From Hyparrhenia diplandra (lineage: Eukaryota; Streptophyta; Magnoliopsida; Poales; Poaceae), in the NCBI GenBank assembly GCA_015847255.1, contig JADLZK010012646.1:558001-622000 (forward strand): a stretch of DNA of 64,000 nt. Reading direction: 5' to 3'. Shown here piece after piece: positions 10,507-23,400 of the stretch (the first letter of the stretch is position 1; each line of letters starts with the position of its first letter). Both the position numbers and the translations under genes were made by a program. Below the pieces are notes generated by a model. That model had not been told where the DNA came from, did not search any database, and saw only the letters and a list, made by a program, of their open reading frames with translations.

Positions 10507-11581
10507 GAGCATCTCCAGTGCGGGCTTCTACTTGGTCCCCCTATCTTAAATTCTAGGGTTTTAAACAAATTTACAACTCAAATGGAGCCAATTTGGACCC
10601 TCAATTTGCACGCCTCCTCAAATTATAATCTCAACCCCCCAACACCCAGGGGCCCCACCTCTTTTTTTTTCATCGTCTACATCCTGCGGGGGACCCCCCA
10701 CACGCCGCCCGCCGCCGCTGATTTTTCTCCACCGGCGCACATGCGCGCACTCCTCTGCGTCTTTGGACGAGCTGCTGCACCTCCACCTCTGGCGTAGGCC
10801 GCCCGTGCCGCAGCGGCTCGCCGCCAACGTTGATAGTTTTTCGTCCTTGTCCCTGGCCGACACCGACTCCGACAGCATGCTGGACGGGTTCTTCGTCCTT
10901 ATCCTAGCTGATGCCTTCGGCACGTTCCCGGCAACGCTGGTGTCGCTACGGCAACGCGCGGCCGAGCTCCGCGCCGCCCGCCGGCGTGATGGCGGGCTAG
11001 GCGGGAGCCTCGGCAGCTTCGCCAATGTCGTCGCATGCGAGGCCGCCGGTGCGCGCGCTCTGCTGCCGCCACCACCACGGAGAGGTCGCGAGGGCTATCA
11101 CCGAGGCCGTTAACGGCACTACCGCGCGCGCCCGCGGCGTCCGTGTTCATGGAGATCGTGTGGTTCTTGGCGCGGCGGTGTTGGCCTTGTCGGCCTCGTC
11201 CTCGCCCAAGAAGAGGCAAGCCCGACACTGTCTATGAGCAAGAGGAGGACGGTGATGGGTGACGGGAGGAGCGCGGCGAAAGGGTGTGGCGCTATTTGGA
11301 GAAATTTGGAGGAGTGCGTGAGGGAGTTGGAGAGCAAGGGCACCGGAGCGGGCCAGGTCGGGTGCGGGAGCACGTCTTGGCGGGGCTCCGTAGAATGCAT
11401 GGTGGGCGCTGAAGACGTTGTTCCTCTTTTGGCGACAGGTGGGGCCCACAAGGGATAGGGTCTGAAGCCTTTATTTTTTTCCCACTGGAGTGCGAAGTGA
11501 ACTTCGACCTCTATTTTCTGCCGACATGCAAATAGAAATTTGAAGGCCTAATTTGGGTCGGGGCCTCCATGGGAGATGCTC
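10507..11581. mobile_element. PIF/Harbinger-type non-autonomous element with GC-rich cargo
   Basis: Termini GAGCATCTCCA and GGGAGATGCTC form an inverted repeat, flanked by TTA on both sides (10504-10506 and 11582-11584), the 3-bp duplication expected for PIF/Harbinger. The element is 1075 bp. Its ends are AT-rich and its centre (about 10680-11450) is strongly GC-rich, with long overlapping frames on both strands and no identifiable domain; no transposase is present. The GC-rich core may be captured gene sequence. Confidence 0.65.
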
Positions 11582-11584
11582 TTA

Positions 11585-12223
11585 GGTACACAAAAAGTAC
11601 AAAATAGTTGCAATACCTTTTTTTAAAAAAAAAATCTCCTTCTCTTCCTCGGTTTCACATGCTTTTCCACCGCAGTGACTGCAAAAAGCCACCGCACGTC
11701 CGCCTCGCCTAACTCTTCACGATTGCCGACTTCGCCTCCTTCCTCAACGTGCCGCCCGGCGACCGTGCAACCGCCCGGTGATGGTGAGCCCCGACGACTA
11801 TTGCTGGGGGCGGTGTGCCCCGGAGGCAGTTAATGCGCCTAGGTGGATACGTGGTGAATCAAATAGAAATAATGACACGTGCCTATTTTGATATTCCTAT
11901 AAATTGGATAGGTGCTTATTTTGATATTCCTATAAATTGGATAGGTGCAGATGGAGCATATATAAGTAGCTTTCTTTTGAATAATTCAGCAGCTTTTGTG
12001 TACTCTTAGATCTCTATTTTGTTGTGCAGTCCGTCAGTCACCGTTTTGTCTGCAACCCTTCGTTACAGTTCAATGGAATTAACCTGCTACAAGTGGTTTG
12101 AGCTTGCTTATCATGCTTTGGGTAATATTTAATTTTCTGTGGTAGCTTGGAATCCATAAGCTCTGATTGCCAATGAAGTTTTCAATAGTAAGTTTTCATT
12201 TGATGGTAATTGGTTACAATATA
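11585..12223. other. Intergenic sequence with 33-bp in-frame tandem repeat
   Basis: Contains two direct copies of a 33-bp unit (11881-11913 and 11914-11946), sharing TATTTTGATATTCCTATAAA. In the frame starting at 11815 they encode the repeated peptide AYFDIPINWIG, in a 64-residue open frame of unknown function. No other feature is recognised. Confidence 0.5.
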
Positions 12224-12238
12224 TGAGCTGATTATTGA

Positions 12239-14483
12239 TTTTTTTTTTGAGGAACAACCACTTTTATTTATTCATGGTTGATTACTTGATTACAAACACC
12301 CTCGGGAGGTGACAGTAGCCAGGCGTGTGCGCTTTGTCTCTAAAAAAATAAAGAACTTCTAGCTATATAATGTGCATCTACATTCGTTCTCCTGTTTTCA
12401 TGCACAAAATTCACCGCTCGAAATTCTTTAGCTCTCTCTTTAATTTCAATAACAATCTGCCCATACTTGGCCAGGCCAGGACCCTTCAAACTTTTGATTA
12501 TATTATCGCAGTCGAAGACATTGTAATGGAGTTCAAATTCAGGTGCATCGCAAGATCAATTCCCTCCTGCAAGCCAGCCCGACGCCCGGCAACTTCGGGG
12601 TCGGTGATCCCCTCCACCACCAAAGCTGAGGCACCCAGAAATCTACCACTGTGATCCCTCGCTATTTGCTGCTAAAGATGCCCTTACGGAATTTTTGGCA
12701 GGGCGGCGTCGAATTGATCTTCACCACTCCCGCTTGAGGCGGTATCCATCTTCTTTGCTCATTTCGGCGGCCCAGCGGTTCGAGTCTTTACTTCCTTGAG
12801 CTCATGCAACTCATCACAATACCTTTCACGAACTCATGAATCGACGAGAGGGCTTTGGAATATATTCTCGTGAATCACCTTTCGCCTCGCGTAACAGACT
12901 GCCCAAAGCGTTAAAGCAACTCTTGCATCTCCGTGAGGCAAGGTTTCAAACAGGTTCGTTATCCACCCCCTCGCGTCAATCTCCTGCGTGTTGCACAAAT
13001 GATCAACTACTTCTTCCTTCTCTAGAGCTCACACACACTTGGCCATATAGCACTCCATCAAAGAATGTCTCCATGAATCATTCTCCCCACAGTTGAGCAT
13101 CTGCCATTTTCCGCCATGTTCGGTGATTGAGCACATCGGCTGATGGTAGGGAGCTCTTTGCGGTCGCCATAGAAATATGCTCACCTTGAGGGCACTTTTA
13201 CTTGTCACAAGGAGCGCCATTCCTCTTCTTCCTTCTTTCTGTGTGATCTTGATGCGTTTTGGGACAGAAACTTGTGATAACTCAACATTCTATAAGCTGA
13301 TCTGACAGTGAATACACCGTTCTTCTCATGATGCCAAGCCCAGAAGTCAGATTGAATTCTGTAACTCAGCGGGATGTTTAGAATGATGTCTCCCAGGGAT
13401 AGGGCGACGCAAACTGTCAATGGGTAACCAGTTATCAGTCCACACTAGCGTTGTTTCGCCATCCCCAATCCTTCTGATGAGACCCATTTTTAGAGTTTCT
13501 CTTCCTTCCAAGATGGATCGCCAAATCTTTGAGGGTGAAGATCCCAAGTTGGCATTCAAAAAATCACAATCTGGGAAGTAGACCGCTTTTACTCTTGCAC
13601 TCAACGAAGTCGACTCATTCAAAACCCGCCGGGCTTGCTTGGCAAGCAATGCCAAATTAAAAAGCTCAAAATCTCTAAAGCCTAAACCTCCGAGGAACGT
13701 TGGCATCACTATGTCATCCCACGCAACCCAACAAGTCTTCCTTTTACCTTCTTTGCTACCCCCCACCAAAAGCTTCTAACTAAGCTTGTTAAGTGTTTGC
13801 ATAATCCCCTAGGTAACTTGAAGCATGCCATAGAGTAAGTGGGAATCGCTTGGACCACAGACTTAATTAGAACTTCCTTGCCCCCTGCAGAGAGACACTG
13901 TTCCATCCAGCCTTGAATCCTCGCCCACACCCTGTCTTTCAAGTATTTAAAAACACCGTTGGAAGAAGCTCCAACGTCTGACGGCATGCTCAAATATTTT
14001 TCACTAACACCTTCATTATGAACATTGAGGACTGTTTTGATCTCATCTCTAACCCCCTGATGACACTTCTTAGCGAAATGAATCGAGGATTTCTGCTCAT
14101 TTATTTGTTGCCCTGAAGCATCAAAGTAAACTTTCAATACTTCCTTCACCATCACCGCACTTTCCCTATTCGCTCTGAAGAACAGCAGGCTATCATCCGC
14201 AAAGAGTAGGTGGCTCACCATTGGTGCTGATGGCGCACCCTTAATGCCCTTGAGATTCGATGACTGAACACAGTTTTTTAAAAGGCACGAATGGCCCTCT
14301 GCTGCTAACAAGAACAAATATGGAGAGATCGGGTCTCCTTGGCGAATTCCTCTAGTTGGTGTGAACTTCTCCAACACATTTCCATTTAATATAACAGAGA
14401 AAGATACTGTTGAGACTAACCTCATCACCAAATTCACCCAAAGTTGAGTAAAACCCAGCTTTGTCATTATTGCTCTCAGGTAG
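12239..14483 (-). pseudogene. LINE ORF2, 3' half: reverse transcriptase core, zf-RVT, RNase H-like, 3' end
   Basis: Continues the RT after the insertion: GIRQGDPISPYLFLLAAEGH, catalytic FADD at 14203-14192, LSMPSDVGASSNGVFKYLKD, and the thumb/connection FKLPRGLCKHLTSLVRSFWW (open frame 14467-13709). It is followed in shifted frames by WVAWDDIVMPTFLGGLGFRD (13769-13347), WAWHHEKNGVFTVRSAYRML (13420-13205) and the zf-RVT region (13220-13029). A degraded RNase H-like domain (GFLGASALVVEG, AGLQEGIDLA) lies at roughly 12730-12380. The poly(A) tail appears as a T-run at 12239-12249. Confidence 0.85.
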
Positions 14484-15417
14484 TGTAACAGAACCTCCTA
14501 ATTACCGGGCCCACCTGCACCTGTCATTGTCCTTAAGACCTTTGACAGCTGTGCAGATACACCCGATAACTTAAGAAGCCCTGTTGATACCTCATACCAG
14601 GATCAACAAAGGAGTAGCTACAACATTACAACATTTGTTATAAAAATATAAATCAGAGTGCGGAAGAATAATAACATTAATTTTACAAATTGTGAATAAG
14701 TTACACTTAAGTAAACTTAACTTTATTGCGGAAGCTAGGTAGAACTGGAAGATAAACCAGATCATGTCGTGCCCACCGACATAACCTTGGTTAAACGGCA
14801 TGAGTCGAGTACACGCAGCAAGGGTTAACAAACCCCGAGTGCGGGAGTACTCAACAAGTCTTACCCGACTAAAGAAAATAGGAGGAGACTCAGGAATGCT
14901 GGTCTAATAGGAATCAAGGTAAGGCTTTTAGCAAGCATCAAGGACACTTTTTGCAGAAAAGCTTACTAATAGTGAATCCTTACTTTCAGTGTTTTAATCC
15001 CAATTTAGTATCTCACCTATTCTAGGTGATCTTATATTATAACAAACAATTGTAGAAGTTTCACCACTTGTTCCATCTCTTCCTTGTTCCATAATTAAAC
15101 TACGATGTAAGTGGGAAACCAAGTCTCCATATCCAGAAGCATGGCGATTTTGAAATCGATTAACCCGCTGGGGAGTTCTTTCCACCACGACATATGTAGC
15201 ACTTAAGCTTGCATATATCAACCCTTTCTTGGATACTCAAACGGAACCGCGTCCCACGCCACCCGAGAATACCGTACACCTCAATCAGGGACTTTAACCC
15301 ACGAGGGTAACATGTACTCCCGCCATCTCTCCACTCCCGGTCGCGGGTTTATGCGTTCCGATTTGACACCCCAAGATTGGGCTTACCGGAGTATGTGTCC
15401 GGAACTAGGGTCGGCAT
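14484..15417 (-). repeat. LTR of element A, left copy (3' LTR), first segment
   Basis: Matches 39468-40410 of the right LTR. Cut at 15417 by insertion of element B. The sequence resumes at 34190. Confidence 0.85.
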
Positions 15418-18400
15418 TGTAACACCCGTGTTTTTGCATCATTTTAAAATTCACTAAAAATTTGAACTTTTTATAATTACCAACTAAAACTTGATTTATT
15501 TTTTCAGCGCAACCCGAAAACCCGTTTTTGAAAACCTTGCATCAAATTCACCATGTAGTTTTCTTTAGATAAAATGCGGAATGCTTGTATGTTTGCTTGA
15601 ATGTTTGCTAAGCTAGAGTTTATTTTGGCATCAAATAATATTTACCTCGCCAAATAAATTCCTTGACCATCCTCCATCGAAATATCCTCCTTCGACCTTT
15701 TCCTTGTTATCATCTACCAAATAATTTTTCCTTCAACCATCAACCACCAAATACCTTCTTCCTCGACCATCCCCCTTGTTTTGCCACCCATCATATATCC
15801 AACAATCCGAAAGTACCACAAAACCCAAAATCCGTATAATGGTACTTAGTTTATATTCTCTGGGAAATAGAAGAGCCATCTCTTATAATTAATAATATAT
15901 GGAAAATACACGTACATACATGGATACACATAATATATACGTGTATGTGCATTCCAATATAGATATATAAATTATAAGGGCATGGCCCATATATATATGT
16001 GCACACGTAAATACTTATACAAGTATATGCGTGTGTGTATATATAAATATATTACAAATGGAAAATGAATGAAAAATGTAAAATACAAAGGAAATGGCCA
16101 CACGGGCTCATTTCTTTCCTTCTCCTCCTTTTCTGGCCCAGCACGCGCAGCCCAGCTTGGCCCAACAGCAAGAACAGCAGCAAGCCCACTCTCCCCACCT
16201 TTCTCCCACTTACAAACGGGACCCACCCGTCATATCCATCTTCTTCCACCCTCCCTTCGTCCCTGTTTCACGAACTGTGGGCGACGACGGAGCTACAGCA
16301 GCCTCACAGAACCGGTCGGATAAAATCTCCACTGTCGCCTCTGCACCACTGAACGAGACCCACCTGTCATCCCCTTTCCCCAGCTCCACCCCTTCCCTCT
16401 GCTCTCCCGTGCACGAGAAACACGCGGCACAGTGCCGCTGACCTCGACACAGGAAGCACCGGCGCCAACTGCCTCCTCCTGCCCGCTCAGTCACATCACC
16501 ATGGCTGCCAGCTCACTCCAGCGAGCTCGGGCGCGTACGGGTGCGGAGGATATTCGCAGTAGATTCCGCTCATCGCGTCTCCTCCGCGTCCGACCGCGCC
16601 AGCGCCGCCCCTGCTCCTGTCGACCTCGCCACAGCACCATTGCCGGAAAATATCGTGGTGCCGAGCTCCGCCGCCGCGGCTATAAATAGCCGGCCATGGC
16701 CGCAGCACGAACTCGCCTCGCCGAGCTCGAACTTGAGGAAGAACGGGAGGGATGAATGCTTGCGCCGAGTGGCGATCCTGCTCCTCATCTCCTTCCCCTT
16801 CTCCTCTTCTGCCCGAGCCACGCCGAGGTCACGATGCTAACGGAGCCGACGCCGCGCAAGCCGGCGATGTCCGTCAAGCCAAGGCTGAGCACCTGCCCTG
16901 CTCCACCGCGCACCACCGCCTTGCCCATGTCTCGCCACTTGCCTCCCCTGCTCCACCACTCACCGCTGCCGCGCCGCCCATGCCTACCTAGTCGCCACCG
17001 CCGCTCAGCCGCGCACGGACACGCTGCCCATGCCAACTACCACTGCCGGCGCTCTACAACCTCGCCTCGCCGCTCGCCCCACCTCGCCAGCCGCGCCGCA
17101 CGCCCTTGCCCCGTGCACGCCGAGCTGCCAAGCGCCCGTCGCCGCCAGCAAACGCCAATCCCGCCGCCGCCGCCGCCGTCGAGCCACCACCACCGCTGCA
17201 ACCTCTCGCCCTCGCCACGCCAAGCACCAACGCCGGCCACCTCGCATCTCTCTCTCCCCCTCCAATTTCTCTCCCTCTCTCTGTTTCTGTTCGATGAGAA
17301 CGGGGACAGGCAGCCGTGAGCCCGTGACCCAGCACCCGTGCGTCCGCGTGAGGCATCCGTGCCCGTGAAGGGATCAATCTTATCCCTTTCCCTGTGGTCC
17401 CCGTGTGTCATAGACCCAATTCCTACCTCTCCATTTGCCTACACCCGGTCCACTGGAATAAAGAGAGGGGAAGGCAACGCCAGATCGGCTCACACCACGT
17501 GAGCCCAGTCCCTGGAACAGTAACCAGCCGGCCCACACTGTCTCATGGACCCGCGTGTCAGTCGAGCATTAAAATGCTAAGGCCACCCGAAGAAACGTAC
17601 ACGGGAAGTCGAAACCGCATTTTCCATACATCAGAAAAATCCCAGAAAATTTCTAAATAAACTAGGTACACCCAACATCCCTCCCACAAATTTCCACATT
17701 ATTCCTCTCTTCCCATAATTCCAGAAAATATTTCCAAGGTTTATTCCATTTATAAAATTCATATTTAAACTTTGGAAATTCATATCTTTTCCATTCCACC
17801 TCCAAATCACTCAGTTCCACTTCCTAAATTCCTCAAATAACATACTCTACATTTTCATGCCCTTGTCCTAATATTTGATGCCCATTTATATTCTAGTTTA
17901 TGTTGTGCCCCTTTTATTTAATATTTAATCGCGCGCCGTAGTCACTTAAAACTTAGTTTCGCCCTTCCGCTAACCCACACCATGCACCGTATATTCTTGT
18001 ATGCGTGTACACTCTCACGTACACGAATACTCGAATATACATACACGTAGTTATCCACATGCTAGATATACGCTGTAGGTTACGTATGTATATAAATGCA
18101 TAGAGTGGTATTTGAAATATAAATAAATATACGTATATACCTGTCGACTGTATCTACGCATGGCTAACCCCCTAACCTAGCCGTATACTTGGGTATGTGT
18201 ACTCTGTGGCCCACACTCTAGTGTACATGTCCTATACACACATAGGTTATGCCCGACGTACGGGTATACGCGCATGTGTGGCTAACCCTAGATTAGGTCC
18301 TCCCCTTTTCGCTAACCCTAGGCACATACATATGCATGTGCATATGTGACGCTAACCCCGTACGGACCTATAGGAAACCAACCCTATCATGTCCTTCAGG

Positions 18401-18921
18401 TTCACATGGCAGTGAACATTAGCGACATGATTTGGTTCTCCATCCGGCATCCGTACCTCACGAACCCAACCCATAGGAACCCTATCGATGGGTGGATTCT
18501 CTCTCTCTCTCTCCTATCATACTTCAAACTTACAGAATAATGATAGGAGTAGATAGTAATCTATCCATCCTTCCCCAGAGCTAACCCCCGTAGGAACATT
18601 GTTTGCTCTTATTGCTATGCTTGTGTTTTATGTTTGTCGATACCGGAGACCACCCGATGGATCTAGGAGCATCGCTACGCCAAGACACGAGCCTAGGAGC
18701 ACACAAGACAAGAACCTTGGATATACTCTTCAGCGGATAGAGGCAAGTCCTTACCCCCTAATCTGACCTTAATAATAATGAATGATGATATAATATGGAT
18801 AAGTAAGATCGATGAAACTTAAGTAAGAATGTGAACCCTCCAACAAAAAGGTGAGTGGTGATTGTCTACCCGGAGGTGGACTAATCACAATCGGGGATGA
18901 ATCCCGCGGAGAGATGCTCGC
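15418..18921 (+). repeat. 5' LTR of element B, first segment
   Basis: Matches 29479-32983 of the 3' LTR. U3 is AT-rich, then a GC-rich block runs from about 16450 to 17330 with a TATA box at 16681-16688. CTAACCC motifs recur at about 18165-18590. Interrupted at 18921 by element C, with CTCGC duplicated. Confidence 0.88.
16681..16688 (+). promoter_or_regulatory. TATA box in 5' LTR of element B
   Basis: TATAAATA set in the inverted repeat GGCTATAAATAGCC at the start of the GC-rich leader. The equivalent in the 3' LTR is TATAAATA at 30738-30745, where the palindrome is broken to GGCTATAAATAACC. It is the probable U3 core promoter. Confidence 0.6.
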
Positions 18922-20437
18922 TGTTGGTATTTGTTAGCTTACAGAGAGATAGATCCGCAAGCGCACGGATGTCCAAAGTGAGCATTTCACGGGGAAGGGT
19001 TTTAAATATCGAATCCACGAGGAAGATATGATAAGCGAGTTCAAATGATTAAAGACAGTGATAGAAGACTAATGAGATTTGGTGGTTTAGCATTTACTTA
19101 AACGGGGGTGAGCCAATAAAAGATAATAATGATAAGGTATATAAAGCGGGTAGAGGTGCACGTGGTGAACAATAGGATAAGATTAATTCCTAGTTAGATT
19201 AGGATTGGATTTAGGACAAATGGGACAGTTCTTATGTAGTATACAAAGAATTTACGAAGTGGAAATAAACAGGCATAGCATAAGATCATATATAAATCAA
19301 AACCATAAATAAAAATGTGTACCCCGAAGATTACTTAAGAAAATCAAGAGCGAAACAAGATAATCCCAAGAACCATTATCGACTAGTCTTATACACGGGG
19401 AGGATTGCAAAGGACTCAATAGTCTTTGTCACCACTACGATCTACCACACGACCCGGCATATAAGGTGAATCCTTAAAGTAAATTATATCTAAGCACCAT
19501 GCTTACATACTCTCTACTACCTAGCATATGCGCATAATATACTAGGAGCTCTACGAATAAGTACTTGAATTACCATGAATAATGACTATATCAAATATGC
19601 TATGACTAGAATAAAGTGTAAGTAAATTAATTGCATACATAATAATGAAATAGCACGAAGGTGTATGAGAACAATAATTATATTGAACCATAGTGTAACT
19701 TCTTCGATCGAAGCGGAGCATACACTCTCTCTTCTTTAAACCCGACTTTCTATCTAAACTAGGCTCTAGATTAGAGCTATGAATTAGCTATCCTATCTCG
19801 TGGTGTCTCCTCTTCTTCTCTGTCTTGGCTCTTCCTTGATCTACTTCTTATTGAACATGAAGCTTTAGATCAACTTGGATTGAATTGACTTGAGGGTCTT
19901 GGGCTGTTTATATATGGGTCTTCCTCTGTCTCTTCAACTTCAACAGGCGATGTGGGATTAATCCGTGCTCCCCCACCGACGCCATCGGATCAAACCGACC
20001 ATAATCATCCGGTTTATATTGCATCTTGGAGGCGGTGGAGGAAGCTTCCGAAGCGGAGGCTGATTGGCGGCCAGGGCGGGGGCCGATCGGCCTAATAGTT
20101 GGGCCGATCGGCCCGAGTGGGGCCCACTCGGGTCCCGCGATCGCGTCGTGTCTTACGGAGTCTTCTAGATGATGTATTTTCGGGTTTTGGGACTCTTTGA
20201 CGTCGGGTGTATTCGTAGCCTTTCGGACTTGTCTCGGAGTTGGATTGCTTTTGCGTTACGTCGGGCGTATGCCACGTCATTTCTGTTATTTTTACACGTT
20301 AAGTCCTCGCAAATCACAACTTTACCAAAACTCATGGAAATCATTAGTAGAAACCCCTAATAAGGTTATCTAATTATATTTTAATTCTTTTCCATGAAGT
20401 GTTGATGCATAAAAATATGAGTTAGTGAGCATCAACA
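18922..20437 (-). repeat. LTR of element C, left copy (3' LTR)
   Basis: Pairs with 24952-26464. On the minus strand it carries a TATA box (TATATAAA, plus coordinates 19907-19915). Upstream of that is a GC-rich palindrome cluster: GGCCGATCGGCC at 20081-20092, GGGCCGATCGGCCC at 20101-20114, and an arm pair CCCGAGTG/CACTCGGG at 20112-20132. Confidence 0.88.
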
Positions 20438-23400
20438 AACTCCCCCAAGCTTACCCTTTGCTAGTCCCTAGCAAAGCTATATGCTATAGTAGGATCGGGA
20501 GTTGCTACTACGCTTTCATACCTCAAAAAGTACTTTGTGTTTATCGAAATAAATTCTCCTCTTAACAAGATTGCTCTCTCATACCTTTTACCATGGGGCG
20601 TAGCCTTTTCACGAATCATAAGCAAGATAAAGCAATCAAGTTAAGTACCATGTCTCAAATTCTTTTGATCAACTATCATCCGGGGTTTTGCATTATTTTT
20701 CAAAAGAAAACTCGGAGATCCTATGTATGACCCTCTTAAGTAGATAGTACGTAGTGAAGTGACACACATATAATAGGACATACATAGTGGGATGATAGTG
20801 GTGAATGAATGAGGATGAAAGGTAGTAATTAGCCTTCAGCCTTTTCTAGTATATTTATTTTTTTTTTCTTTTCAAACATCTTGGACTATATCTCTCTTTC
20901 TAAAAATTGCTAAGACCTGGGCTGTCCATTCTTGGAGAGGTGGGCTTTTCCCCGAACTTGTGTCCATTTTTCTCTCTCCTTAGAGATGTGGGCCCTACTC
21001 ACCCTCGGACACGTGTCCATTATTCATCTCTAAATATATTTTTATTATTTAGGGAGGTAGGCCCTTCTCGCCTAGTATGACTTTTTGTCCGTTACTCTCC
21101 CTCTCTTGTCTCACTTTTCTCTCGAATATTTTTTTCTTTTCTTTCCTCTCTTTTTTTTTTTTTTTTTTTATGAATGTAGCCCAGAATCTAATTGGTATAA
21201 AAACATTGAGAGAGACATATCCAAAATTGCTAGAATTTATTATTATTATTTTTATAATTATGGCTAGCGGCTTGATGGAATATGGAGAGGCGTATACGGA
21301 TTAGAAGCGGCGTATTTGGTGGAGTGGGATGTTTTGATGCGAGTGACAAACTCTCAAGGGTCATATCTAAGGAATTCATCATGTAATATTTTATAATTTT
21401 TAAAGATAAAAACCGGGGATCAAGTATCTCTAAGAATATGATAAACAGTAGCTCAACTTTTCATGCACTATTATCTTTCAATGCTAAGACTTAGATTAAG
21501 CATGTGCTTCCCACAGGTGTTGGGTTTAGAGCAAATTAAGCATTTAAAGCTTTGGGAGAATCTAAGTCCAAAATGTAAGTACTTTTAAGAGGAATTAAGG
21601 CGGAGCAACTATTCATCATTTCCAAGCATATGTCATCAAGGTCATAATTAAAGAAAAGAGAGCTAACTCGCGAACTTCTAATATTTATTGGACTCTTAAA
21701 ACTAATATATTTTTATTTAGGACTCATTAACTCTAAGCAAAATATACTAACTAGCTAATATTTAAAATAGATAGAATAATAATACTTATCGTGATAAGCG
21801 AGGGTGCTCTCCCCAAAATTTGGATCTTGAAGTAGTCTTTTTATTCGTCCTTGGAACTTGTTCATCTCGGGTTTTCCTTTAATGTTCTCCTGCAAATATT
21901 AATTTCGCACATACCCGAAGGAACAAATTCTAGGATTATGTTGTGAGCCTTCATGTGCTCACTTCTTTTTGGATTTTTAGAAAAACGTGTGGACCTTCAT
22001 GTGCCCACATTTTTTTTTTGAGAATTTTTCTATGCAATAGAGATGCTAATGTGAAAACATATGAGTGCAATATTTTTGTATTTTTATTTTTTATGCCACC
22101 ACAGCAAGGGGTGCTTGCATGGGGCTTTTAAGGAACTAATGCAAATGCAAAGCAAACATAATTTTATGATTTTCTAATGCAGGTTTTTAGAAAAGTAAAT
22201 ATGCTTAAAAGAAACATGCTAATTGAAATATGCTATGCGAGAAAATTAAATATGCGAGATAAATACCGAGTTATCTCTCGGCGAGAATTTCGAGTACTTA
22301 CTCTCGTGGCGTCTTTGTCATCTATGGAATCTCGTCGGGATGTTGTGTCAGTGCGGTGCCTTCAATGATCTCGATGAGTAAGCGTAGATGAGGTAGCCGA
22401 CGGTGTTTGATCGGTCAGTGACGAGGGTGGTGGTAGGTCTTCGAAGGTGTACTCTTGTTGTCTTCTTTCTTCCTCCAAGCTTGTTTCTTCGGTGGAGACC
22501 TTTCGGAGTGGCTGGTTCGGCGTGCTTGGTTGGTGGGGGTGGGTGGACTTTTCTTGAATCTTCTTAATGTATCCTTTGTCCATCAGCTCCGTATCCCACT
22601 TGTAATTTCTCCGCGTCTTGTTCTTTTTAGGCTTGCTTGTCTGATCTTGAAGTTGCATCTCTTGGGATTATGATCCCGAGGATGGCATCACCTTATGTTC
22701 CTTGCATGTTGTAGACAGGACATTAACTGGCGCAAAGTGTGTCCTGCTCACAAAGTCAAGATAGAGATCAAGTGCATGGGCTCTGCTGGTGGGAAAACAC
22801 CAACAAAACCAAAATTGTATTCATCCTACTCTAACCTTGAGCATATATAACCATGGTAGCATAATGTGTTTCATTTATTTGTGACAAAGGTGAAAAGATC
22901 AGACGACGGGTATGAATGTGGCTTTTATAACATAGCAAACTAAAAGTGTAGAGAAAAATAAAACTAGAGAGACAAGGGTAAGAACAACCAAGAGCTAACA
23001 TGTTGAGCTATTCAGATTAATCCAAGTAAGGTTGTGAGCTAATATATTTAACTCCTTAGTAAGCATGCCATGATTAGAGTAAAGTTTTATCGATTAGGAC
23101 ACTTACCTGAAGATGTTACCTTTATTGCGAGAATCATGGCAAAGATCGTAACACCTCATGGTGGTTCTTGTATGGTAGTTGAGTGTCTTGTCCTCTCTTC
23201 ATTTTTTCGTGTCGGAACGGCGGGGAATGCGAGAGGAGGGAGAGCCTTGTCGGATCATCTTTTAGTGGAATTGGTCTTTCCTCCCCAAGCTCAAACTCTG
23301 TGTCACTCGGCGCTTAAAGTCAGGGTTGACTGTTCATCATCTCCTTGAGTGTGTTGTGACTGTCGGTCTTTGATGGAATCTTGTTGTGTTCGTCCTCTCC

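Noticed and set aside
18165..18600. True interstitial telomere array
   Set aside because: CTAACCC units are not in uninterrupted tandem and are part of the LTR of element B.
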